Of a DNA stretch of 7,441 bases, positions 1 through 6,167 are shown piece after piece. A program made the position numbers and the translations under genes. The notes under the pieces are model-generated. The model saw nothing but the letters and a program-made list of their open reading frames with translations, was not told the DNA's origin and ran no database searches. Each line of letters begins with the position of its first letter. Position 1 is the stretch's first letter. Source of the stretch: Acidimicrobiaceae bacterium (GTDB lineage: Bacteria > Actinomycetota > Acidimicrobiia > Acidimicrobiales > Ilumatobacteraceae); NCBI GenBank assembly GCA_947486675.1, contig CANKUF010000030.1:1-7441 (forward strand), written 5' to 3'.

Positions 1-657
1 CTGAACATCGTCGCGACCGTAAAAGATTTGTTGGGTGCCGTTGCCGTGGTGATAGTCCACATCGAGCACCGTAACTTTTGCTCCAGTTGTGGATGCCACA
101 TGATGTGCCGCAACTGCAGCGTTGTTGAAGAAGCAATACCCGCCATACAAATCGGTTGTTGCATGATGCCCCGGTGGTCGGCACAAGCCGTACGAAAACT
201 TGTCTCCACTCAGCACCAATTGCGTTGCGGTGAGCGCGACATCGACTGCACCACGAGCCGCATCGTATGAACCCTGCGTAATTGGCGTCGTCGTTTCGAA
301 GCACCACCAGCCCAGGCGCGCATTTGCTGCAGTTGGCTCTTCAAGTTGCGACATCGCTTCGCGCATTGATGGTCGATAGAAAAAGTCTGGAACTACTTCC
401 CTGCTTGGTCGAACCTCACGCTGATAATCGGCCCATGCGTTGGTGAGAAAATTGTTTAAGCCAGGGTTATGCACCGCATTGATTGGGTCAACACCCCACT
501 GCGTTGGTGCAAGAAACTGCATCGTGGCATCTGACTGCAACACCTCGCGAATGTTTTCTGCACGTGCGGTGTGTTCATGTGGCGAATGCGAGCCTGACTC
601 GGCAATTTCTTCTTGCGGGTTATGGCCCAAATGGGCGTCTGTGTAGACAACTTTCAT
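1..657 (-). CDS. Acetylpolyamine amidohydrolase / class II histone deacetylase family protein (3' end missing)
   Basis: This is a zinc-dependent deacetylase of the arginase/deacetylase fold. Such enzymes remove acetyl groups from acetylated polyamines or from acetyl-lysine in the cytoplasm. The 219 visible residues, running off the window in frame, carry the family signatures in order: CRPPGHH (C159-H165, the catalytic His pair), GGYCFFNNAAVAAHH (172-186) and LDVDYHHGNGTQ (198-209), where D201 and H203 should be two of the three zinc ligands. The third Asp ligand and the catalytic Tyr would lie beyond the edge. From memory the closest match is bacterial acetylpolyamine amidohydrolase (Mycoplana type), including the start MKVVYTDAH, rather than AcuC or eukaryotic HDACs. 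The ATG at 657 is the first start after an in-frame stop, since the upstream gene's TGA lies only 9 bp away. No Shine-Dalgarno is visible, so translation may depend on coupling. Family assignment is firm; the substrate is inferred. Confidence 0.93.
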   Translation of the reverse strand, partial: MKVVYTDAHLGHNPQEEIAESGSHSPHEHTARAENIREVLQSDATMQFLAPTQWGVDPINAVHNPGLNNFLTNAWADYQREVRPSREVVPDFFYRPSMREAMSQLEEPTAANARLGWWCFETTTPITQGSYDAARGAVDVALTATQLVLSGDKFSYGLCRPPGHHATTDLYGGYCFFNNAAVAAHHVASTTGAKVTVLDVDYHHGNGTQQIFYGRDDVQ

Positions 658-666
658 GGCATTGGC

Positions 667-1302
667 TCAGTCGAATTGTGGTGCTGCACGCAGCGACCGT
701 TTGATTTCGGCAACACCAGATTCGGCAATGGTTTGGACGGCATCCCAGAGTTTCACCGCTTCATCGCCCTTCGGAGCCTTAGAGATAACTGGGCCGAACA
801 AACTGGCTTCGTTGGCGGCTTTGGGATTAAACGTGAGGATTGGAGTTCCCACATCCTTTCCCGTGCGACTGAGAGCCGCCTCCGTCTCATAACGAATTAC
901 TTCGTCGTGCGTTGAGTCTTCGAACGCCGATGCAATCTCTGAAGGTAGACCGGCGTCAGCCACAACTGAAAGTAAAAACGCATGAGGGTTATTCACGAGT
1001 TCTTCGCGGCGACCACCAACATGAATAGCGTTGCCAAGCGCGGTATACAACGCTGCGACACTGGCATTTCCGCCTTGCGCACGTGCCGCGCTGGCAACGC
1101 GCAGTCCGGCAAGACCTGCATTGTGAATGAGTTCGTATGCATTGTTACCCGCGTAACCACGCTCAGCATTGATCATTTTCAAACTGATGAATCTCCACGA
1201 CACGTCGTAGTTGCGGAGCTGCTGAACGTTAGTTACCCAACGCGATGTGATCCACGCCCATGGGCAAACTGGATCGAAATAGAACTCAAGATCTGCGGCC
1301 AT
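667..1302 (-). CDS. DsbA-fold thiol oxidoreductase, Rv2466c-like (mycothiol-dependent nitroreductase family)
   Basis: This 211-residue protein has a thioredoxin fold with a helical insertion and no signal peptide, so it is likely cytoplasmic. It matches Mycobacterium tuberculosis Rv2466c along its length as I recall it: DPxCPWxWITSRWV (10-23), SLKMINAERG (40-49), LYTALGNAIH (85-94), DVGTP with cis-Pro P154 (150-154), FGPVISKxPxG (169-179) and the C-terminal APQFD. Rv2466c uses mycothiol as reductant and can reduce nitro compounds. The active site here is C13-P-W-A16 instead of CPWC, and C13 is the only Cys in the protein. A two-Cys dithiol mechanism is therefore impossible, and a monothiol mechanism with mycothiol is the likely alternative. 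The ATG at 1302 is preceded by AAGG (1310-1313) at 7 nt. The gene sits 27 bp after infB and 9 bp before the deacetylase gene, so all three may share a transcript. The physiological substrate is unknown. Confidence 0.9.
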   Translation of the reverse strand: MAADLEFYFDPVCPWAWITSRWVTNVQQLRNYDVSWRFISLKMINAERGYAGNNAYELIHNAGLAGLRVASAARAQGGNASVAALYTALGNAIHVGGRREELVNNPHAFLLSVVADAGLPSEIASAFEDSTHDEVIRYETEAALSRTGKDVGTPILTFNPKAANEASLFGPVISKAPKGDEAVKLWDAVQTIAESGVAEIKRSLRAAPQFD

Positions 1303-1329
1303 GCCTAGACCTTAGTCGTGCAGATTGTG

Positions 1330-4269
1330 TTAGTCGCGTGCGAGTTCGCGGAGTTCGAACGTTTCAATCAGGTCGCCCTGCTTCAAATCTTGGAAGTCAG
1401 TCAAACTAAGACCACATTCGAAACCTTCACGAACTTCACGTACGTCGTCTTTGAAACGACGCAACGATTGAATTGCACCCTTCCAAATAATTGTTCCATC
1501 GCGCAAGAAGCGAACCTTTGAACCGCGAGTAATAACACCCGTGCGAACCACACAACCTGCGATAGCGCCAACCTTTGGAGACTTGAACACTTCGCGCACT
1601 TCTGCTTCACCAGTGACCACTTCTTCAAACTCTGGTGCGAGCATGCCCTTCATGGCCTTTTCAATGTCTTCAATGAGCTTGTAGATGATTTCGTAGGTAC
1701 GAATCTCTACGCCTTCAGCCTCAGCCAAGTCGCGAACCTTGCGGTCTGGACGCACATTGAAACCAATCAACGTGGCGTTCGTTGCTGCGGCAAGAGCAAT
1801 GTCGTTTTCGGTTATTGCACCAACAGCACGGTGCACAAACGCTGCACGCACTTCATCGCGCTCAAGTTTGCGCAAGCTCTCGGTAACTGCTTCGAGCGAA
1901 CCATGAACGTCTGCTTTGACGATGACATTCAACGTTGCTACTTCGCCAGCCTGAATTTGGGTGAAAATGTCTTCCAACTTCACACCACGCTGAACACGGG
2001 CATCACCGCGCTGATTCAGCGTGCGATAACGCTGTTCACGCGATTCGGCAACAGTGCGTGCAGTCTTTTCGTTCGGTGCAGCGCGGAATTCGTCGCCGGC
2101 TCCTGGAACTGCACTGAGACCAAGCACCTGCACAGGTGTTGACGGGCCGGCTTCTTTGATTTGTTGACCCTTGTCGTTAATGAGCGCACGCACTTTGCCC
2201 CACGCAGCACCGGCAACGATCGGATCGCCAACTTTGAGCGTTCCCTTGTCTACCAAGACGGTGGCAACAGGACCACGACCAATGTCGAGTTGTGCTTCGA
2301 GCACAATGCCCTTTGCGCGACCAGTTGGGTTTGCAGTGAGTTCGCCAATTTCTGAAACAACGCTGAGTTGTTCGAGCAAGTCGTCCACACCAAGACCGCT
2401 TTGCGCAGCCATTTCTACAACGATGGTTTCGCCACCCCACGCTTCAGGCGTGAGTTCGTGTTCTGCCAACTGGGCCATAACGCGAGGAACGTCGGCATTG
2501 TCTTTGTCGATCTTGTTGATGGCAACAACAATTGGAACTTCAGCAGCGCGAGCGTGGCTAATAGCTTCAATAGTTTGTGGCATCACACCGTCGTCTGCAG
2601 CCACCATCAATACAACGATGTCGGTGACTTGTGCACCGCGAGCGCGCATTTTGGTGAACGCAGCGTGACCTGGTGTGTCAATGAACGTGATGGACTTGCC
2701 ATCTTTTTCAACTTGGTATGCACCGATGTGCTGCGTGATTCCACCAGCTTCACCTGAAACAACGTTTGCCGAACGAATGCGGTCGAGCAATGTGGTTTTA
2801 CCGTGGTCAACGTGACCCATCACCGTAATAATTGGCGAACGTGGTTGCTGAAGTTCTGGAGTGTCGTCGTCTGAGTCGTCAAACAGCGCTTGCAATTCCA
2901 TTTCTTCTTGCTGACCCGGATCGACCAACAAAATCTCTGCACCAACTTCGAGTGCAAACAATTCCATTTGCTCATCTGCCAACGTCATGGTTGCAGTAAC
3001 CATTTCGCCGTGCTCCATGAGATAACGAACGACGTCTGCTGACGTGCGATTTAACTTCGGTGCAAACTCTTGCGCCGAGGATCCACGTTCGATGATGACA
3101 ACACCTTCAGGAACTGGTGCGTTGCTCTGCGAATACGACGTGGTTGCCTGTGGCAACATTTCATCGAAGTCTTGACGACGACGAGCACGTGACTTCTTCT
3201 TTGGCGAACGGCGTTGACCGTTACCGCGACCACCAGGACCGCCGCCACCAGGACGACCGCCACCAGGACCACCAGGACCACCAGGTCCGCCACCAGGACG
3301 ACCAGCACCAGGACCACCGAAACCGCCGCCAGGACGACCAGCACCCGGGCCACCAGGACGACCTGGTCCGCCACCTGGGCGACCAGCACCTGGACCACTA
3401 GGACGGCCAGCGCCAGGACCACCAGGTGCGCGAGTGCCAGGGCCAGATGGACGCATTGGTCCACCGGTACCTACTGGACCGCGACCAAGTGCACTTGCAG
3501 GAATACGACCAGTGCGAGCACCAGCACCCGGGCCAGCAGGACGACCACCCATTGGCGGACGACCAGCACCTGGCGCTCCACCTGGACGACCAGGTGGTGG
3601 CGGAATTGGACGACCACTGCCTGGAGGCGGCGGAATTGGACGACCAGATGGACCCATACGAGGTGGCTGCGGCGCTGATGGCGTTGCTGGCGCAACTTCA
3701 GCCGCAGGAGTTTGTGGAACTGCTGGCGTAACTTCAGTTGGCTTCTTTGGAGCAGGCGCAGAAACTGGTGCCGGTGCTGCAACAGGTGCAGCCTTTGCAA
3801 CTGGTCGCGCCGAAGTAATTGGCGCAGAGCTTGTTACAGGTCGAGCAGATGTAATTGGTGCAGCGTGTGACTCAACAATTGGTGCTGGTGTTGCAACAAC
3901 TGAAGTTTCGACAACAACTTCTTCGGTTGCTTCAGTCTTTTTTGCTGCTGCTTTTTTCGCAGGAGCCTTCTTCGCAACTGCTTTTTTCGCAGCCTTCTTC
4001 ACTGGCTTTGCATCGCCACCTTCTTCGGTGGTTGCTTTTGGTGCAGCTTTCTTTGCGGCCTTCTTTACCGGCTTTGGCTCTTCAGGTTGAACATCGCGCT
4101 TCAAACCATCACGTTCAGCACGAGCACGAACGCGGTCGGCTTGTTGATCGATGATGGTTGATGATTGCGTCTTAACGCCAACACCTAACTTGCCGCACAA
4201 ATCAAGAGTCTCTTGATTTGACATGCCGAGCTCTTTGGCGAGCTCATGAACGCGCAGAATCTTTGCCAA
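1330..4269 (-). CDS. infB: Translation initiation factor IF-2
   Basis: IF-2 is the GTPase that brings fMet-tRNA to the 30S subunit and promotes 50S joining. The 979-residue protein starts with the conserved IF2-N module ([15 protein letters not shown]). It continues with a Lys/Ala-rich stretch (about 68-112), a Pro/Ala/Thr linker (about 120-202), a Gly/Pro/Arg tract (about 203-352) and a basic patch (353-366). The G domain shows G1 GHVDHGKT (485-492), G3 DTPGH (531-535) and G4 NKID (585-588). The C-terminal domains end in the expected ECGLSL...GDLIETFE segment. The extended N-terminus makes it longer than E. coli IF-2, as in other actinobacteria. The start is TTG at 4269: it gives the family N-terminus, an in-frame TAG (the nusA stop) lies two codons upstream, and GAGG (4278-4281) stands 8 nt before it inside the nusA 3' end. 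The next gene begins 27 bp after the TAA stop, with no terminator between. Confidence 0.98.
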   Translation of the reverse strand: MAKILRVHELAKELGMSNQETLDLCGKLGVGVKTQSSTIIDQQADRVRARAERDGLKRDVQPEEPKPVKKAAKKAAPKATTEEGGDAKPVKKAAKKAVAKKAPAKKAAAKKTEATEEVVVETSVVATPAPIVESHAAPITSARPVTSSAPITSARPVAKAAPVAAPAPVSAPAPKKPTEVTPAVPQTPAAEVAPATPSAPQPPRMGPSGRPIPPPPGSGRPIPPPPGRPGGAPGAGRPPMGGRPAGPGAGARTGRIPASALGRGPVGTGGPMRPSGPGTRAPGGPGAGRPSGPGAGRPGGGPGRPGGPGAGRPGGGFGGPGAGRPGGGPGGPGGPGGGRPGGGGPGGRGNGQRRSPKKKSRARRRQDFDEMLPQATTSYSQSNAPVPEGVVIIERGSSAQEFAPKLNRTSADVVRYLMEHGEMVTATMTLADEQMELFALEVGAEILLVDPGQQEEMELQALFDDSDDDTPELQQPRSPIITVMGHVDHGKTTLLDRIRSANVVSGEAGGITQHIGAYQVEKDGKSITFIDTPGHAAFTKMRARGAQVTDIVVLMVAADDGVMPQTIEAISHARAAEVPIVVAINKIDKDNADVPRVMAQLAEHELTPEAWGGETIVVEMAAQSGLGVDDLLEQLSVVSEIGELTANPTGRAKGIVLEAQLDIGRGPVATVLVDKGTLKVGDPIVAGAAWGKVRALINDKGQQIKEAGPSTPVQVLGLSAVPGAGDEFRAAPNEKTARTVAESREQRYRTLNQRGDARVQRGVKLEDIFTQIQAGEVATLNVIVKADVHGSLEAVTESLRKLERDEVRAAFVHRAVGAITENDIALAAATNATLIGFNVRPDRKVRDLAEAEGVEIRTYEIIYKLIEDIEKAMKGMLAPEFEEVVTGEAEVREVFKSPKVGAIAGCVVRTGVITRGSKVRFLRDGTIIWKGAIQSLRRFKDDVREVREGFECGLSLTDFQDLKQGDLIETFELRELARD
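3214..3663 (-). repeat. Gly/Pro/Arg-coding low-complexity tract in infB
   Basis: About 150 codons (IF-2 residues 203-352) are built almost wholly from Gly, Pro, Arg and Ala in imperfect units such as [10 protein letters not shown]. The DNA is an array of degenerate CCAGGA/CCACCA motifs (plus strand). Within it an 18-bp direct repeat (3599-3616 and 3629-3646) encodes the duplicated PIPPPPG unit, spaced 30 bp. The tract creates long spurious open frames on the other strand and in other frames. Such regions are known in actinobacterial IF-2. Confidence 0.9.
3799..3861 (-). repeat. Short tandem coding repeat in the infB linker
   Basis: The peptide APITSARPV occurs twice (IF-2 residues 137-145 and 149-157), offset by 36 bp. 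The DNA copies differ at several positions, so this is an old or selected duplication rather than recent slippage. Confidence 0.8.
3934..4068 (-). repeat. Lys/Ala-rich repeat tract in infB
   Basis: IF-2 residues about 68-112 consist of KKAAKKA-type units; [10 protein letters not shown] occurs twice, at residues 66-75 and 88-97, offset by 66 bp. The tract is strongly basic, resembles histone H1-like tails, and probably contacts RNA or another polyanion. Confidence 0.8.
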
Positions 4270-4272
4270 GTA

Positions 4273-5442
4273 CTACGCCTCAGTTTCGTTTGTTGAAGTT
4301 GAACCTGCGTCTGTAGCCCATTGTTCTTGGCTTACAACCGAACCATCTGCTGCATGCCATTCCATGGCACCAGTGTCTGGGTTAGTCACCCATTCACCCT
4401 CTGCGTAATCGGCGGCAGGAGCTGGAGCGTCAGTCGAAGTTGGAACATATGAACCGCCACCTTCTTCTGCTGCTTGCGTTTCGCTCTTCACGTCGAGGCG
4501 CACGCCGGTAAGACGTGCAGCCAAGTTTGCGTTCACGCCCATCTTGCCAATTGCCAATGACAACTGGAAGTCAGGAACGATGACGTCTGCTTGCGTGCCG
4601 TCTGGACTGAGGCGAACCTCGGTGACCTTTGCAGGCGACATTGCTTTTGCAATGAAGTCACGAACATCTTCGCTGAACGGAATGATGTCAACTTTTTCAC
4701 CACGTAATTCGGTAACCACCATGCGCACGCGTCCACCGCGAGCACCAACACATGCACCCACTGGGTCTACGTTGTGATCGTTTGACCACACGGCAATCTT
4801 GGTGCGCTGACCCGGTTCGCGTGAGCAAGCCTTGATTTCAACAACGCCATCAGCGATTTCTGGCACTTCAAGTTCGAACAAACGCTTGATCAAACCAGGG
4901 TGCGTGCGACTGACCACAATCTGTGGGCCCTTTGGAGTCTTGCGAACTTCCACGATGTAGGCCTTGAGACGCGCATTTGGTTCGCGTACTTCGCCTTGCA
5001 CTTGCTCGGCTTGTGGCAACAATGCTTCTACGCGGCCAAGGTCGAGCAAGGTGTACTTGGTATCGGTCTTTTGCACGATGCCAGACACAATGTCGCCTTC
5101 GCGGTTTGCGTACTCTTCGAACTTGCGATCACGTTCAACTTCACGGATGCGCTGGCTCATTACTTGACGGAACGTTTGCGCAGCAATGCGACCGAGGTCG
5201 GACTTGTTTGGCGTGTCGTCGCGCTCGTTGATCCAGTTGCCATCGTCGTCTACGTCGTATGCCGTGAACGTGATGTCCATGTTTTCTGGGTTGATACCCA
5301 CGATGACTTCTTCTGCTGCGCCAGGACGCTTCTTGTACGCCGTAGCTAGAGCCTCCACCAACACTTGCAACAGCGAGTCAACGGAGATACCACGATCTCC
5401 GGCGAGCATGCGAATTGCCTCTGTCATATCAAGATTGCTCAT
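4273..5442 (-). CDS. nusA: Transcription termination/antitermination factor NusA
   Basis: NusA binds RNA polymerase and nascent RNA and modulates pausing, intrinsic termination and antitermination. The 389 residues show the N-terminal polymerase-binding domain (about 1-115), an S1 domain (about 116-180, GDIVSGIVQK onward), KH1 with the GARGGR loop (233-238) and KH2 with IGKMGVN (298-304). After KH2 comes an acidic, low-complexity tail (about 321-389) containing three spaced tryptophans (W351, W362, W375). The duplicated C-terminal AR repeats of E. coli NusA are absent, as usual outside proteobacteria. The start chosen is ATG at 5442, giving MSNLDMTEAI. It has GGAGG (5452-5456) 9 nt upstream and overlaps the rimP stop as ATGA. 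A longer frame to 5502 exists but would lie inside rimP and lacks family similarity. The TAG stop (4273-4275) is in the same frame as infB. Confidence 0.98.
   Translation of the reverse strand: MSNLDMTEAIRMLAGDRGISVDSLLQVLVEALATAYKKRPGAAEEVIVGINPENMDITFTAYDVDDDGNWINERDDTPNKSDLGRIAAQTFRQVMSQRIREVERDRKFEEYANREGDIVSGIVQKTDTKYTLLDLGRVEALLPQAEQVQGEVREPNARLKAYIVEVRKTPKGPQIVVSRTHPGLIKRLFELEVPEIADGVVEIKACSREPGQRTKIAVWSNDHNVDPVGACVGARGGRVRMVVTELRGEKVDIIPFSEDVRDFIAKAMSPAKVTEVRLSPDGTQADVIVPDFQLSLAIGKMGVNANLAARLTGVRLDVKSETQAAEEGGGSYVPTSTDAPAPAADYAEGEWVTNPDTGAMEWHAADGSVVSQEQWATDAGSTSTNETEA
4278..4281 (-). promoter_or_regulatory. Shine-Dalgarno of infB inside the nusA 3' end
   Basis: GAGG on the minus strand is formed by the Glu-Ala codons at the NusA C-terminus and stands 8 nt before the infB TTG. 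It decides for the unusual TTG start. Confidence 0.75.
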
Positions 5443-5987
5443 GATGCATTGCCTCCGTCTTCTTTCGATTTCTTTGATCCCGGCTTTGGTGCCGGGCCCC
5501 AATTAAAAACTGTTTTCGCGCGATCAATGATGGAATACGGAATGTTGACTTCCGTCATTTCTTTGTCTGCCACGCGAACGGTGATGCCTTCATCGGTTGC
5601 AGCGATGAGATCGCCTTGCACACGACGTTCGCCATTGAGTGGCGACTCCAAACGCACAGCAACGGTCTTGCCAACTTCGCGCTGGAAGTGGCGCGGTTCG
5701 CGCAATGTGCGTTCAAGACCTGGGCTTGATACTTCGAGTGTGTAGTGACCAGGAATTGGATCGCTGTGATCGAACTCGCGCGAAACTAAACGCGTAATGA
5801 GAGCAATATTGTCGAGGCTGACACCTTCTGGGCCGCCTGGCTGCGTGTCCACAACGACACGCAAGACTCCACCCGAATACTCAATGTCGTACAAATCGAG
5901 ACCAAGGTCAGACACGATTGGGTTGATGAGGGCAGTGACACGATTGATCACAGGGCTCGACTGAGCGCTCCCACGGGTAATCGACAT
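5439..5987 (-). CDS. rimP: Ribosome maturation factor RimP
   Basis: RimP assists 30S subunit maturation by binding the pre-30S particle near uS12. The 182-residue protein has the N-terminal alpha/beta domain (about 14-90) with DLYDIEYSGG...LRVVVD and the hallmark YTLEVSSPGLERTL (82-95). The SH3-like C-terminal domain follows (about 97-162, including GKTVAVRL and IPYSIIDRAKTVF), with a Lys-rich tail. The ATG at 5987 has a near-ideal Shine-Dalgarno, AGGAGGTT (5992-5999), ending just before the start. An in-frame extension to 6116 would run through the leader hairpin and is not like the family. It is the first gene of the leftward operon and overlaps nusA by 4 bp (ATGA), so the two are probably translationally coupled. 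The order rimP-nusA-infB is widely conserved. Confidence 0.97.
   Translation of the reverse strand: MSITRGSAQSSPVINRVTALINPIVSDLGLDLYDIEYSGGVLRVVVDTQPGGPEGVSLDNIALITRLVSREFDHSDPIPGHYTLEVSSPGLERTLREPRHFQREVGKTVAVRLESPLNGERRVQGDLIAATDEGITVRVADKEMTEVNIPYSIIDRAKTVFNWGPAPKPGSKKSKEDGGNAS
5452..5456 (-). promoter_or_regulatory. Shine-Dalgarno of nusA inside rimP
   Basis: GGAGG on the minus strand lies 9 nt before the nusA ATG and within the rimP 3' end. It supports the 5442 start and independent ribosome loading in addition to coupling through the ATGA overlap. Confidence 0.85.
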
Positions 5988-5991
5988 GTTC

Positions 5992-5999
5992 AACCTCCT
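5992..5999 (-). promoter_or_regulatory. Strong Shine-Dalgarno of rimP
   Basis: On the minus strand AGGAGGTT ends 4 nt before the rimP ATG, with the AGGAGG core 6 nt away. It fixes the start at 5987 against the longer open frame. Confidence 0.9.
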
Positions 6000-6070
6000 C
6001 TCCCTACTCTCAAGGGTTTCGCTCCCCCGATTTCCATCAAGGTTGGCAAAACCGCTGCCTAAACCGTCCC

Positions 6071-6106
6071 TAGAAAAAACAAATGGCGTGGGTCGAAACC
6101 CACGCC
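6071..6106 (-). terminator. Terminator-like hairpin in the rimP leader (possible attenuator)
   Basis: On the minus strand GGCGTGGGT (6106-6098) and ACCCACGCC (6093-6085) form a perfect 9-bp GC-rich stem closed by a TTCG tetraloop. ATTTGTTTTTT then follows (6084-6074), an adequate U-tract. Preceding As on the 5' side could extend the stem past one mismatch. This is the form of a strong intrinsic terminator, yet it lies between the likely promoter and the rimP start, so it should act on the operon's own leader. Read on the plus strand the same stem is followed only by TTTT, and no gene there needs a terminator. Confidence 0.75.
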
Positions 6107-6138
6107 TTTTAGTCACTGACTTTCAAAGGACATCAAAA

Positions 6139-6144
6139 ATTATA
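6139..6144 (-). promoter_or_regulatory. Probable -10 box of the rimP-nusA-infB operon
   Basis: Read on the minus strand this is TATAAT, a perfect sigma-A-type -10 hexamer. Only a weak -35 candidate is visible at 17-bp spacing (GTGCGA, 6162-6167), and there is no TGn extension. The expected transcription start is about 6131-6134, giving a leader of roughly 145 nt before rimP. The hexamer match is seen directly; promoter function is inferred from position. Confidence 0.5.
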
Positions 6145-6146
6145 TC
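6141..6146 (+). promoter_or_regulatory. Weak candidate -10 of proS, overlapping the divergent promoter
   Basis: TATATC matches four of six -10 bases. A partial -35, CTGACT (6116-6121), lies 19 bp upstream, which is longer than ideal. If used, transcription would start about 6153 and leave a leader of only about 15 nt before the GTG. The element overlaps the opposite-strand TATAAT, so the two polymerases would compete. This is a low-confidence call made because proS has no better candidate in the gap. Confidence 0.25.
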
Positions 6147-6167
6147 CCCGTAAACTAAGGTTCGCAC

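Larger units (their letters stand above)
5988..6167. other. Divergent intergenic region between rimP and proS
   Basis: This 180-bp segment is the only sizeable gap in the window. It must hold the promoters of both transcription units. Reading toward rimP it contains a TATAAT box, an 11-bp palindrome (6111-6121, AGTCA-C-TGACT), a terminator-like hairpin, about 80 nt of further leader and the rimP Shine-Dalgarno. I see no convincing small ORF or tRNA in it. Confidence 0.85.

Noticed and set aside
982..1308. A 108-codon plus-strand frame opposite the reductase gene
   Set aside because: It is a shadow of a well-supported coding region, with no recognisable family.
3214..3663. A CRISPR-like or satellite repeat array
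   Set aside because: The repeats are degenerate, in frame and without regular spacers; they encode the IF-2 Gly/Pro/Arg tract.
3214..4090. Long open frames on the plus strand and other frames opposite infB (for example 3434-4090 and 3051-3464)
   Set aside because: Their Thr/Arg, Val/Leu or Ala/Gly-only composition mirrors the low-complexity Gly/Pro/Arg and Lys/Ala coding of infB; none has a ribosome site or recognisable domain.
4900..5349. A 149-codon plus-strand frame opposite nusA
   Set aside because: It is wholly antisense to conserved nusA domains, with no similarity to a known family and no promoter or ribosome site.
5443..5502. A longer NusA start at 5502
   Set aside because: It lies inside rimP with no ribosome site suited to it, and the family N-terminus begins at 5442.
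5988..6116. An in-frame N-terminal extension of rimP to 6116
   Set aside because: It would be translated through the GC hairpin and U-tract, does not look like RimP, and the strong ribosome site sits just before 5987.
6111..6121. The palindrome AGTCA-C-TGACT as an operator
   Set aside because: Half-sites of five bases are too short to claim a regulator, and no regulator gene is nearby; recorded only as a note within the intergenic region.
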